DNA from: Pseudomonadota bacterium
Lineage (GTDB): Bacteria; Pseudomonadota; Alphaproteobacteria; RF32; CAG-239
Reading direction: 5' to 3'
Length of the DNA stretch: 64,000 bases
Assembly: GCA_018362935.1 (NCBI GenBank)
Contig: JAHALQ010000004.1
Location: 1-64,000, forward strand
Both the position numbers and the translations under genes were made by a program. Shown here in pieces: positions 1 to 8,095 of the stretch; the stretch's first letter is position 1, and every line of letters begins with the position of its first letter. The notes below the pieces were generated by a model. That model was given only the letters and a program-made list of their open reading frames with translations, searched no databases and was not told the DNA's origin.

Positions 1-1
1 C

Positions 2-535
2 ACCCAATGCTCCGGCAAAAAGACCTTTGTCTGTCCCGGCGATGCAAGCAAAGTCGCCTGCGATGACAGCGCCATGATTGGCGAAATCAAACTCTGGGCA
101 GGTAAAACAATTCCTAAGGGCTGGCATATATGTGACGGTTCGTCTTTGTCCAAAACCACATATAAAGCATTGTACGATGTCATCGGCATGGCTTTCGGCG
201 GTTTTGGCAATAATTTCTCTCTGCCGAATTTCAAAGGGCGTGTTCCGGTCGGCATCGGTTATGCCACCAGCTCAACTTACACATACAGCATGGGCTCCAA
301 AGGCGGCGAAGAAAAACATGTCTTAACCATCAGCGAAATGCCTTCTCACAACCATGGCTATACTGGTGTTAACGGAACAGGTTATCCAGATGGTTCTGGG
401 GATTCGACCGGTGCGGGAGCCCCGCATTCATATCCGCGCCAAAGTCAGTTAAAAAATATGGGCAACAGCTCAGCACACGAAAACCGCATGCCGTACCTTG
501 CGGTCTATTATATCATTTACACGGGAGTATACTAA
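2..535 (+). CDS. Tail-collar domain protein, 3' part (5' end outside window)
   Basis: The reading frame is open to the left edge, so the Met at 74 is probably internal; 177 residues are visible. The C-terminal part, from GEIKLWAGKTIPKGWHICDG through SLPNFKGRVPVG to the MPSHNHGY and NRMPYLAVYYII segments, is a classic phage tail-collar / microcystin-dependent-protein domain. The preceding visible segment has three cysteines in 18 residues (CSGKKTFVC...C), suggesting a disulfide-bearing or metal-binding linker. In phages such domains sit at fibre tips; in bacterial chromosomes they also cap surface-exposed proteins. It is not part of the prophage at 15.7-56 kb. Without the N-terminus I cannot say whether it is a phage remnant or a host surface protein. 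Confidence 0.8.
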   Translation, partial: TQCSGKKTFVCPGDASKVACDDSAMIGEIKLWAGKTIPKGWHICDGSSLSKTTYKALYDVIGMAFGGFGNNFSLPNFKGRVPVGIGYATSSTYTYSMGSKGGEEKHVLTISEMPSHNHGYTGVNGTGYPDGSGDSTGAGAPHSYPRQSQLKNMGNSSAHENRMPYLAVYYIIYTGVY

Positions 536-570
536 AACCGGCATATTATTATAAATCGCATGCAACAATA

Positions 571-599
571 AAAACCGCTCATATAGGAGCGGTTTTTTT
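571..599 (+). terminator. Intrinsic terminator after collar gene
   Basis: The stem AACCGCTC/GAGCGGTT closes a short ATATAG loop and is followed by a run of seven T. It lies 35 bp after the stop of the collar-domain gene and before the convergent lipoprotein gene. Confidence 0.9.
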
Positions 600-612
600 A
601 ATCGGGATATTA

Positions 613-1017
613 TCATATTTCCAGCGTTTTTCCCTCTTTGGCAAGCTCTTTTTGCCCTTGGCGGTCATATTTGTAATAATAAATCAGTTCGCGTTCATTA
701 ACCCGGTTGGCGTCAATCGCCGCTTCGGGAATTCCCCACAAAATCGAAATCGGCCAGGTAATCAGATTGAGGCAGCCGTAAAGCCAATGTAAGCTGTCGC
801 CGCCGTTGCCGCTGGCCAGATAAAAATTGCCGATGCCGGGCAGGAGATTGAGCGCGCCGGCCGCTCCGGGGTTTGCCGGACGTTCAAAACTTCCGGCCGG
901 GCGGTCAACCGTAACGCCTTGCGCTTTAAGATTGCGCAGCTCGTTTTGTTCTTGTTTGGTGAGGGTTGTGCAGGCGGCAGTTAGTGCCAGCAGCAGAATA
1001 AAGCAGAATTTTTGCAT
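613..1017 (-). CDS. Small lipoprotein, unknown function
   Basis: A 134-residue protein with a lipoprotein signal peptide; lipobox LTAAC with the modified cysteine at residue 16. The mature part starts with a charged segment and then has a hydrophobic, Gly/Trp-rich stretch (around residues 57-97, GIGNFYLASG and TWPISILWGIPEAAIDA) and a Tyr-rich tail. The start is fixed by AAGGAG nine bases upstream. It is the first gene after a structured RNA element with its own terminator (1047-1283), so its expression may depend on read-through or on that element. Function not recognised. Confidence 0.75.
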   Translation of the reverse strand: MQKFCFILLLALTAACTTLTKQEQNELRNLKAQGVTVDRPAGSFERPANPGAAGALNLLPGIGNFYLASGNGGDSLHWLYGCLNLITWPISILWGIPEAAIDANRVNERELIYYYKYDRQGQKELAKEGKTLEI

Positions 1018-1046
1018 GATTTGTATCTCCTTAAGTCCGTAACAAA

Positions 1047-1073
1047 AAGGCCGCCTTAAAACTTAAGGTGGCC
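1047..1073 (-). terminator. Hairpin + U-run at the end of the structured RNA
   Basis: On the minus strand a stem GGCC-CCTTAA / TTAAGG-GGCC with one A-C mismatch is followed by TTTTTG. It begins where helix B' of the upstream pseudoknot ends (overlap of two bases), an arrangement expected of an attenuator, and it sits about 30 bp before the lipoprotein start codon. Confidence 0.7.
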
Positions 1074-1283
1074 GGGGAGTACAAAAATCATACATAACGA
1101 AATGACCCTTTCAGCCTTTGGGCAGAGCCTTGGACATACGCTGAAAGCTCCCCGACCGCAATCGGGGATATAATTGGTAACGGTGCTATATCAACACCGC
1201 GTTATGTATGGAGATTTTGTAGTCTCCGTACCACAAATGGTACAACCGCAGTCTAGGCGGAAAACACCGCGAATGCAAGAAAA
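1047..1283 (-). ncRNA. Structured pseudoknot RNA (element E3), leader of lipoprotein gene
   Basis: This 332-bp gap between genes holds a dense set of helices. Read on the minus strand: helix A CATACATAACG (1210-1200) pairs perfectly with CGTTATGTATG (1099-1089), with further flanking pairing; helix B CGGGGAG (1154-1148) pairs with CTCCCCG (1079-1073), directly downstream of A'. The order A-B-A'-B' is a pseudoknot. Local hairpins lie between: CGGTG...CACCG (1198-1180), TCCCCG/CGGGGA (1168-1149, which competes with B), and CTTTCAGC/GCTGAAAG (1146-1107). A TAAAAT -10-like box lies near 1290. The element ends in a terminator. Orientation is inferred from the promoter-like and terminator sequences. 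Same layout as the two elements upstream of the BRO genes in the prophage. Confidence 0.65.
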
Positions 1284-1310
1284 TTTTATTTCCTGTTTCC
1301 GCCGTAGCAC

Positions 1311-1335
1311 AAAAAAGCCGCCCTTTTGGGCGGCA
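1311..1335 (-). terminator. Terminator of the defence gene pair
   Basis: The stem GCCGCCC/GGGCGGC with an AAAA loop is followed on the minus strand by TTTTTT. It lies directly after the RloB-like gene. Confidence 0.85.
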
Positions 1336-1349
1336 TTAAGAACTCTTTT

Positions 1350-1964
1350 TTATTGTGCTTCGTCTTCATATCCTTCAATTTTTTTCTCTCTTAAAATTTG
1401 TTTTAGGAGATCGTGCATATTCGTATAAGTGTTATTAATATCGTCAAATGACAAAGCATCTGCATTTTTCAGAGCAGTTTTAAAATCTTCGATGTCAAAA
1501 ATATTTTTTTCGGCTTTTAGTTGGGTAAGATTGTATTCTTTAGATTTTTCAGCATTATATGCCTTAAGGCATTCTGAACAGCATTCTTTTGCAGAAGTAA
1601 AGGCTTTGTTGGAGCTTTTATAATGCAATAGCAGCCAATATTCATAACACGGATTAGAATATCCGTAACGAAAATCTTTCTTTTTACATTCTTCAATAAC
1701 CTTTGCTATTACGGAAATATTATCGTCATCCTTATCAAAAATACAATGCATCTTATAAGGAATGAAATTTTTACTAAAATATTTTGCTTTCGTTTTTGCC
1801 GTTGTTACCACATTTTTGGCACTAGTTCCATTAGATGACATGGTTTCAAGTCCGAGACCAAAATAGGAGCTAAAGCCTTGGATGTAATTTTGTGATGATT
1901 TACTGTCCTCGCAAACAAACTGATAAACAATTCGTGTTTGTTTAGGAGTAGAACGCCGTACCAT
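1350..1964 (-). CDS. RloB-like (AbiLii-type) protein, OLD/Toprim-related defence effector
   Basis: A 204-residue protein with the RloB family layout: an N-terminal CEDSKSSQNYI segment, an acidic FDKDDD motif near the middle (metal-binding Toprim-like acidic cluster) and the family hallmark NPCYEYWLLLHY. RloB proteins are paired with AAA/ABC-type ATPases in abortive-infection systems such as lactococcal AbiL, where the RloB partner is thought to be the nuclease-like effector. Its start is one base after the stop of the upstream ATPase gene, with AAAAGGAA as ribosome binding site inside that gene's end, so the two are translationally coupled. Family assignment is from motifs; anti-phage activity is inferred. 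Confidence 0.85.
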   Translation of the reverse strand: MVRRSTPKQTRIVYQFVCEDSKSSQNYIQGFSSYFGLGLETMSSNGTSAKNVVTTAKTKAKYFSKNFIPYKMHCIFDKDDDNISVIAKVIEECKKKDFRYGYSNPCYEYWLLLHYKSSNKAFTSAKECCSECLKAYNAEKSKEYNLTQLKAEKNIFDIEDFKTALKNADALSFDDINNTYTNMHDLLKQILREKKIEGYEDEAQ

Positions 1965-1965
1965 T

Positions 1966-3243
1966 TTATATTCCTTTTACCTTTGGAACAGCACCGTAAA
2001 TTCCGTGCATATAGGATTCATAAAAAGATTTTTTTCTTCGGTCTTCATTGAAGTCCGCAATCGAATAAAGTTCCGATGACAAACCGTTTTCCTTCGCTGT
2101 AAACCATATTTGGTCACGTGTCAGATACTCACCATCCATAAGGTAATGAGCGTGAGAGGTAAAAATTAACTGCGCATTATTTTTATTAATTTCCGGATTA
2201 TTAAACAAAGAAATAAGATATTTTATCAACATCGGATGCAAAGAAGCGTCAAGCTCATCCACGGCCAAAACGCTGCCGTCACGAAGTGTGTCGATAATAG
2301 GTCCTGTCAAAGCCAGAAAAACTTTTGTTCCTTTGGATTCGGCTTCTTCAAATTTAAATTCTTTTAAGGTTTCATTTTCTGTCTTATGGAATGTTTTAAC
2401 ATCTATTGCTTCTGCGTCGCCATTTTTCAGTTTTTGCATCAAAACATCCTGAAAAACTTTTTTTAATTCATCTGTAGCTTCTTTTTTGTCAGCGATTTTT
2501 AGGAGATCTTCAAGTTCAATCTTATTAACAGATATGCTTTCTAGTCCTAAATCTGCATTTTTCATATGTTCAATAATTTCAGCCTTATCTCCCTTTTGTA
2601 TCATATCAAAAGAAAAAGATTGGGATACACTGTTGCTGATTATATGGATTTTTTTCATCATCCATGTGTAAGCAGCCACGATTTCGGGAAGCTCACATTT
2701 TCTGTTGTTTATGATATCTGACAAAAACAGTCGGTTTGACGACAAATCATCAATCCAGCGTTGTAAAATTCCTTTGCTTTTTAATAATTCATTTTCTTTG
2801 CGGTGAAATATTCGTCTTTCTCTGGCTGTGCCTTCTGAAGAAAAATCAGTTATATAGAGATATTCTTCAAAAATTTTTGTTTTGCCATATTGAAAACCAT
2901 ATTTGTATAAGTTGTCTTCAACTAAAAAGGATATTTCAAAAAATGTCGGTTTTTTCGCATATTCCTCATTTAATAAATATGGATCCGTCTTAAGTGTTTT
3001 ATCTACCTCATATGAGAATGTCTCTTTAATCAGGCGCCTAAAAATATAAAATGCTTTTAATATATTAGATTTGCCCGATGCATTAGGGCCAAAAAAGCCG
3101 GCAGTTGTATAAAGCTGGGGAATTTTTTTCACATTAGTATTAATAACATTAATATTCTTACCGTTTTGAGTAAGAGGCTCCATAGAAAAATAAGCTTCGT
3201 CTTTGAAACTTCTAAAATTGCCAAACTTAAATTCGACTAGCAT
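1966..3243 (-). CDS. AAA/ABC-type ATPase of RloA/AbiLi type, defence sensor
   Basis: A 425-residue ATPase. It opens with the SMC/RecF-like motif FGNFRSFKDEAYFSM, has Walker A GPNASGKSN near residue 53, and near the C-terminus the Walker B AVDELDASLHP followed by the switch segment IFTSHAHYLMD. This is the AAA15/21 type found in RloA, AbiLi and PARIS-like systems, where the ATPase senses a phage trigger and releases a nuclease partner, here the downstream RloB protein. It has a strong promoter of its own (3291-3314). The low GC and the isolation of the pair between host genes suggest horizontal acquisition. Confidence 0.88.
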   Translation of the reverse strand: MLVEFKFGNFRSFKDEAYFSMEPLTQNGKNINVINTNVKKIPQLYTTAGFFGPNASGKSNILKAFYIFRRLIKETFSYEVDKTLKTDPYLLNEEYAKKPTFFEISFLVEDNLYKYGFQYGKTKIFEEYLYITDFSSEGTARERRIFHRKENELLKSKGILQRWIDDLSSNRLFLSDIINNRKCELPEIVAAYTWMMKKIHIISNSVSQSFSFDMIQKGDKAEIIEHMKNADLGLESISVNKIELEDLLKIADKKEATDELKKVFQDVLMQKLKNGDAEAIDVKTFHKTENETLKEFKFEEAESKGTKVFLALTGPIIDTLRDGSVLAVDELDASLHPMLIKYLISLFNNPEINKNNAQLIFTSHAHYLMDGEYLTRDQIWFTAKENGLSSELYSIADFNEDRRKKSFYESYMHGIYGAVPKVKGI

Positions 3244-3285
3244 TTTAACGCCTTCTCTGCAAAAAAAATACGAAGAACAGAATTA

Positions 3286-3314
3286 TATATATATCTTAAA
3301 TGGCAATATGTCAA
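3286..3314 (-). promoter_or_regulatory. Promoter of the ATPase-RloB operon
   Basis: On the minus strand TTGACA (3314-3309) is followed after 17 bases by TATATA, overlapping an alternating TA run that also offers TATAAT. The leader to the ATG is about 45 nt. Confidence 0.75.
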
Positions 3315-3366
3315 CTAATAGCTCGAGAATGCCCGAATATGTGTTAAAGAAAACTTGTTGCATTTG

Positions 3367-3398
3367 CAAAAAAAGCCGCCCGAAAAGGGCGGCTTTTA
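3367..3398. terminator. Bidirectional terminator between thrS and the defence pair
   Basis: The stem GCCGCCC/GGGCGGC is flanked by A-run and T-run on both sides, so it can act in both directions. It is nearly identical in stem sequence to the terminator at 1311-1335, so the defence pair is bracketed by matching hairpins. Confidence 0.85.
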
Positions 3399-3547
3399 TG
3401 ACGAATTACAATTTTAGACTCTCAGGTCAGGGACTGCGTCCCGCCCAAGAATGCTATAAGAGAAAAACAGTATCGCCGACTAGCAGGCCGACCAGAGGGA
3501 ACCCTGCGGATTCCAGCTTAGTAATGCCCGTGCGGCTTTGCACCAAA
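3399..3547. other. 149-bp spacer downstream of thrS
   Basis: No open reading frame of note. It holds a compact GGGAC-TGC-GTCCC hairpin (3430s) and several short GC-rich inverted repeats, which may form the 3' untranslated region of thrS before the terminator at 3367. I recognise no known RNA. Confidence 0.4.
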
Positions 3548-5479
3548 TTACTTATCCATACTCGGCATCTGCGATTCTTTAACCAAGGCGGCGATAAAGT
3601 CTTCAACTTTCATCACTTCCTGCTTGTCAGAACCGAAGCGGCGGACAGTAACCGTACCGTTTTCTCTTTCTTTGGCGCCGACAACTGCAATTACCGGAAC
3701 TTTCTGCAAAGACAGCTCGCGGATTTTGTAGTTAATTTTCTCATTGCGCAAATCAGCGCGTGCATACAGTCCTGCGGCCTTGAGTTTCTTGGTGACTTCT
3801 TCGGCATAGCCGTCAATATCGCTGACAATCGGGCAGACCACAACCTGTTCCGGCGACAGCCACAGCGGCAGTTTGCCGGCATGGTTTTCAATCAGAATGC
3901 CGAGGAAGCGTTCGATTGAACCGAACAAAGCGCGGTGCAGCATAACCGGCTGGTGTTTCTCGCCGTCTTCGCCAATATAGGAAATCTCAAAACGCTGCGG
4001 CAGGTTCATATCTACCTGAATAGTGCCGCACTGCCATTCGCGGCCGATGGCGTCACGCAAAATGAATTCCAGTTTCGGGCCGTAGAACGCGCCTTCGCCG
4101 GCGTTGATTTCATACTTGTAGCCGTGGCTTTCCAGCGCATTGGCCAAAGCATTCTCGCAGATGTCCCAAATCTCGTCGGAACCGATGCGGTAAATGCTGT
4201 CCGGACGGGTCGACAGATAAATCTTGACATCGTCAAAACCGAAGTCTTTGTAAATGTCCAAAATCAGTTTCAGCGTGGTAATGCATTCTTCTTCCATTTG
4301 TTCCGGCGTGCAGAAGATATGCGCATCGTCCTGCGTAAATTCGCGGACGCGCATCAGCCCCATCAGCGAACCGGAAGCCTCATAGCGGTTAACCATGCCG
4401 AACTCGGCCATGCGCAGCGGCAAATCGCGGTATGATTTGACGCCCTGTTTGTAAACCAGCAGGCCGCCCGGGCAGTTCATCGGCTTAACGCAGAACATTT
4501 TCTCGTCTTCGGTTTTGCCCGAGTAGTTGTGCGCGCCGTATTTGTCCCAATGGCCGGAGGTCTCCCACAGGCAGCGGTCCATAATACGCGGCGTGGCGAC
4601 TTCGATATAGCCGTTGTTTTCCTGGCGTTTGCGCATGTACTCAATCAGTTTGCGGTAAATTTTATAGCCTTTGTCGTGCCAGAAAACGGCGCCGGGCGCA
4701 TATTCGGGTTCAAAATGGAACAAATCCATTTCTTTGCCGATTTTGCGGTGATCGCGTTTTTCGGCTTCTTCCAGCATTTTGAGGTATTCGTCCAAATCTT
4801 TTTTGGAAGCCCAGGCCGTTGCATAAATACGCTGCAGCATTTCTTTTGAAGAGTCGCCGCGCCAGTATGCCCCGGCAACTTTCATAAGTTTAAAGGCGTC
4901 GCCGATTTTGCCGGTCGAGGGAACGTGCGGCCCGCGGCACAAATCGGTAAAGCTGCCCTGGCGGTAAAGCGAGATAACTTCCGATTCCGGCAAATCTTCA
5001 ATAATTTCGGCTTTGTAATGTTCGCCGAGGTCTTTGAAATATTTGATTGCTTCGTTGCGCGGCATAACGATACGCTCAAGCTTCTCGTCGCGTTTGACAA
5101 TCTCGTGCATTTTTTCTTCAATCTTGGCAAAGTCTTCGGTCGTAAACGGCTCTTTGCGTGCAAAGTCGTAGTAAAAGCCGTTTTCAATCGCGGGGCCGAT
5201 GGTTACCTGGACGTCGTTCCACAGTTCTTTGACCGCCTGCGCCATAACGTGCGAGCAGCTGTGGCGGATAATGTGGAGGCCCTCTTTATCCTTACCGGTG
5301 ATGATAGTCACGGTTGCGTCGGTAGTGATAGGAGTGCTCAAATCCTGTGTTGTTCCGTTAACGGTTATGGCCAAAGCGGCCTTGGCAAGAGATGAACTGA
5401 TTTTATTCGCGATGTCAAAACCGTTGACCCCGCTCTCCATATCCAGAATGCTTCCATCTGGCAATTTAATCGCAACCAT
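3548..5479 (-). CDS. thrS: Threonyl-tRNA synthetase
   Basis: Class II synthetase charging tRNA-Thr; 643 residues, usual full length. In order: N-terminal TGS domain (VAIKLPDGS...), the editing domain with HSCSH (residues 73-77) and, about 100 residues on, CRGPHVP, the class II catalytic core with motif 2 (MRVREFTQDDAHIFC), the zinc ligand Cys in FCVKPMNCPGG, motif 3 near HRALFGSIERF, and the anticodon-binding domain (VVCPIVSD...RNEKINYKIRE). I place the start at 5479 (MVAIKLPDG) because AAGGA lies 9-10 bases upstream; an in-frame ATG at 5503 has no ribosome binding site. Monocistronic with hairpins upstream (5516-5600). Confidence 0.98.
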   Translation of the reverse strand: MVAIKLPDGSILDMESGVNGFDIANKISSSLAKAALAITVNGTTQDLSTPITTDATVTIITGKDKEGLHIIRHSCSHVMAQAVKELWNDVQVTIGPAIENGFYYDFARKEPFTTEDFAKIEEKMHEIVKRDEKLERIVMPRNEAIKYFKDLGEHYKAEIIEDLPESEVISLYRQGSFTDLCRGPHVPSTGKIGDAFKLMKVAGAYWRGDSSKEMLQRIYATAWASKKDLDEYLKMLEEAEKRDHRKIGKEMDLFHFEPEYAPGAVFWHDKGYKIYRKLIEYMRKRQENNGYIEVATPRIMDRCLWETSGHWDKYGAHNYSGKTEDEKMFCVKPMNCPGGLLVYKQGVKSYRDLPLRMAEFGMVNRYEASGSLMGLMRVREFTQDDAHIFCTPEQMEEECITTLKLILDIYKDFGFDDVKIYLSTRPDSIYRIGSDEIWDICENALANALESHGYKYEINAGEGAFYGPKLEFILRDAIGREWQCGTIQVDMNLPQRFEISYIGEDGEKHQPVMLHRALFGSIERFLGILIENHAGKLPLWLSPEQVVVCPIVSDIDGYAEEVTKKLKAAGLYARADLRNEKINYKIRELSLQKVPVIAVVGAKERENGTVTVRRFGSDKQEVMKVEDFIAALVKESQMPSMDK

Positions 5480-5509
5480 ATTAAAATTCCTTATTATATT
5501 CAAATTAAC

Positions 5510-5605
5510 ATTCTGCTATTTCGAAGTCATGAAATCAGAGGATTTTTAAATACAAAAATCCTCGGCAGCGCGACTTCAAATAACCAAAAAAACGCTGCCG
5601 GAAAT
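5510..5605 (-). other. Hairpin-rich spacer between glycosyltransferase and thrS
   Basis: Minus strand: CGGCAGCG (5601-5594) can pair with CGCTGCCG (about 5574-5567), with a T-run in its loop and another after it. GAGGATTTT...AAAATCCTC forms an adjacent hairpin, and GAAGTC/GACTTC encloses the latter. These helices share bases, so they could be alternative structures in the thrS leader or simply the terminator of the upstream gene. Confidence 0.45.
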
Positions 5606-5609
5606 GATG

Positions 5610-6761
5610 CTATTTAGTGAGGAGTTCCTCATATACGGCAATAGTTTTATCACACATCTTCTGTTTTGTGAAGTTGTCTTTTACATTTTTTATTGCCGCT
5701 TTACCGATTTTGATTTTTTCTTTTTCCGGCAGGTCAAGTGCCCAGTCAATTGCGTCGGCCAGAGCCTGGCTGTCCTGCGCGTCATAGAGTTTGCCGGTAA
5801 CGCCGTCGATCGTGTTTTCGAGCGAACCGCCGATATTGGAGGCGATGACGATTTTGCCCATGGCCTGACCTTCAATTGCCGCGCGGCCGAAAGCTTCCGG
5901 TTCAATCGCGGTCGACAGGACAACATCCGAAACCATCAGCAGAGCCGGGATGTCAAAGCTGTGCCCGATAAACTGCACGCGGTCAATCACGCCGAGTTTC
6001 CGCGCCAGCGCGCGCAGGGAATCCGTATAGGCCGTGCGCCCTTGGTCGGAGCCGACAATCAGGCAGTGGTAATTCTGATTTTTCATTTTGGCCAGCGCTT
6101 CAATCAGCTTATGCTGGCCTTTCCAGTGCGTTACGCGCCCGATGAGCGATATGACCGGTTTGTCTTCGGGAATGTTATTGTCTTTGATTGCCGCGATAAT
6201 CCGCTGCTGCGACACGTTTTCCGGGGAAAATTTTTCAATATTGACGCAGCGGTGAATCAACCGGATTTTGCTCTCGTCAATCTTGTAGTTTTTGAGCATG
6301 TGGTTTTTGATATGATTGGAAATGGCGATAACCAGTTCGCCGTATGTCATAACCCGGTTATACAGCTTTTTGATGCCGAAAGGCCCGAGGCCGTATGTTC
6401 CGTGGAAAGTGGTCATAAAATGTACGCCGGCGCGTTTGGCCGCCCAATAGGCGCTCCATGCCGGGGCACGTGAACGGACATGAACGATATTGACGCCGTT
6501 TTCTTTAATAAATTTCTCAAGTTTCTGGGAATTCAGATAAAGTTTGACCGGGTTTTTTGTTTTCAAATCCAAAGTCAGATGCGGGATTTGGGCTTTTTCC
6601 AGTTCATAGGTCAGGCGGCCGCCTTTGGAAGCGACAAAGTTTTTAATCCCTCTGGCTTTCAGCTCGGTCGCGATTTCAATCGTTCCGGCCTCGACCCCGC
6701 CGTGCTCCAATTCGGGCAATACCTGCAAAACCACCGGTTCAATCTTTTTTTCTTTAGCCAT
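5610..6761 (-). CDS. Glycosyltransferase, GT4 family
   Basis: A 383-residue GT-B glycosyltransferase. The N-terminal Rossmann half has the nucleotide-loop-type motif LPELEHGGVEAGT; the C-terminal half has SLIGRVTHWKGQHKLIEAL and the EX7E-type motif EPEAFGRAAIEGQAMG that binds the sugar-nucleotide in GT4 enzymes. It lacks a signal peptide or membrane segment, so it acts in the cytoplasm, probably on lipopolysaccharide core or another cell-surface glycan. No other envelope-sugar genes surround it, so the acceptor cannot be named. Divergent from the RND operon. Confidence 0.85.
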   Translation of the reverse strand: MAKEKKIEPVVLQVLPELEHGGVEAGTIEIATELKARGIKNFVASKGGRLTYELEKAQIPHLTLDLKTKNPVKLYLNSQKLEKFIKENGVNIVHVRSRAPAWSAYWAAKRAGVHFMTTFHGTYGLGPFGIKKLYNRVMTYGELVIAISNHIKNHMLKNYKIDESKIRLIHRCVNIEKFSPENVSQQRIIAAIKDNNIPEDKPVISLIGRVTHWKGQHKLIEALAKMKNQNYHCLIVGSDQGRTAYTDSLRALARKLGVIDRVQFIGHSFDIPALLMVSDVVLSTAIEPEAFGRAAIEGQAMGKIVIASNIGGSLENTIDGVTGKLYDAQDSQALADAIDWALDLPEKEKIKIGKAAIKNVKDNFTKQKMCDKTIAVYEELLTK

Positions 6762-6943
6762 TTTAGTACCTTAAATTCTCATTTGTCTCAGAAATTTCAC
6801 AATTACGCTTACCATACAACATATTTTGTTTTTCGCCAAGAGTATTTGCTCAAAAATAAACAAATTCCTTTTTATTAGTCATATTGAATTCTGGCTGCCG
6901 CCGATTATTTAAAAGGCAAAGCTTCTGTTCTGGGAGAAATGCA
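6762..6943. promoter_or_regulatory. Divergent control region, glycosyltransferase / RND operon
   Basis: A 180-bp AT-rich spacer between divergent transcription units must hold both promoters. I see no confident operator or regulator gene next to the pump operon. Confidence 0.4.
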
Positions 6944-8095
6944 ATGCCTGAAAATTTCAAACAATACTTTTTGCGGCGCCTGTGGTGGGTGATTCTTGCG
7001 GTCATTTTGGTTGTCGCCGCTTATTTTGCGGAGTCACAGACGGCCAATTCCGCGGTGCCCGGCGCTTCGTCGGAAATAGAGCTGCGGGTTGTCCCGCTTA
7101 AAAAGCAGGATGTTTCGGCCTCGACCAAATACATCGGCTATGTGACGCCGATTCATCAGGTTTCGCTGGTGCCCAATGTCAGCGGCTATATTTCCGATGT
7201 CTGGGTCGAAGGCGGGCAGGATGTCAAAGTCGGCGACAACCTTCTGATGATAGACCAGCGCGAATACAAAGCGGCTTATGATGCGGCCGCAGCTGCGCGC
7301 AATCAGGCCAAAGCCGAATTTAACAATGCCAAAGTGTATTTTGACCGTATCAAAAAAGTCGGCCCAAAAGCAATTTCCAAAACCGAGTATGACAACGCCC
7401 AGGCCAAATTTCTGGCGGCCGAAGCCTCTCTGGCCGCAGCCAAGGCGGATATGGAAAAAGCCAAGGTTATGCTGGATTATACTTTGCTGCAGGCCTCAAT
7501 CAACGGCACGGTCGGCAACGTTGCGCTGACGCCCGGAAATTACGTCGCTCCGGGTTCGGGGGCGCTGCTCTCGATTGTCCAGTATGATCCGATTCGCGTG
7601 GTCTTTTCAATCAGCGATAAGGAATATCTGGATTTGCTCAATTCCTCCGGCTCGCTGCTCGGCGGCCAGAAAATCAAGATTCGCCTGGCTGACGGCGAAT
7701 TGTATAAAGAAGACGGGGTCTTTCAGTTTACCGACAATCAGATTAACAATTCGACCAATTCAATCGCCGTTTATGCCGATTTCAAAAATCCCGGAAAGGA
7801 ACTGGTTGCCAATGCTTATGTCGACGTTTTGCTGCAAAAGGAATATAAAGACGCTTTTCTGGTTGCGCAGAATCATGTTTCGCTCACGCCTGACGGAACG
7901 TTTGCCTACATCATCCGCAACAATCAGCTGGTTAAAACCAAACTCGACGTGCTGGCGACGGTCGGCAATAATTATGTTGTCGGCAACCGTTTTCAGGAAA
8001 ATGAATATCTGGTCGTCGACAAGGTGCCGTCGATTTCCCCGCAGACCAAGGTTAAAATCAAAGTGGTAGACCAACCCCGCCAGGAGCGCAAATAA
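6944..8095 (+). CDS. RND efflux periplasmic adaptor (AcrA/MexA family)
   Basis: A 383-residue membrane-fusion protein linking the inner-membrane pump to the outer-membrane channel. Residues 12-29 (WWVILAVILVVAAY) form the N-terminal anchor. Then come the lipoyl half-motifs (VSGYISDVWVEGGQDVKVGD), an alpha-helical hairpin rich in Ala (residues about 95-165), the second lipoyl half (ASINGTVGNV) and the beta-barrel and membrane-proximal domains. I use ATG 6944 with GGGAG seven bases upstream; the upstream in-frame ATG at 6884 lacks a site and adds a poor leader. Its stop abuts the pump's ATG (8096). Confidence 0.93.
   Translation: MPENFKQYFLRRLWWVILAVILVVAAYFAESQTANSAVPGASSEIELRVVPLKKQDVSASTKYIGYVTPIHQVSLVPNVSGYISDVWVEGGQDVKVGDNLLMIDQREYKAAYDAAAAARNQAKAEFNNAKVYFDRIKKVGPKAISKTEYDNAQAKFLAAEASLAAAKADMEKAKVMLDYTLLQASINGTVGNVALTPGNYVAPGSGALLSIVQYDPIRVVFSISDKEYLDLLNSSGSLLGGQKIKIRLADGELYKEDGVFQFTDNQINNSTNSIAVYADFKNPGKELVANAYVDVLLQKEYKDAFLVAQNHVSLTPDGTFAYIIRNNQLVKTKLDVLATVGNNYVVGNRFQENEYLVVDKVPSISPQTKVKIKVVDQPRQERK

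Noticed and set aside
1174..1428. Plus-strand 84-codon frame in the structured gap
   Set aside because: It crosses several perfect hairpins and a terminator and has no ribosome site; the region is better read as RNA.
3399..3547. 6S RNA or SRP RNA in the spacer after thrS
   Set aside because: The conserved SRP GGAAG...GCAGCC core is absent and no convincing long bubble stem of 6S could be drawn.
3203..5549. Several long plus-strand frames opposite thrS
   Set aside because: They are antisense shadows of a full-length synthetase gene, lack ribosome sites and known domains.
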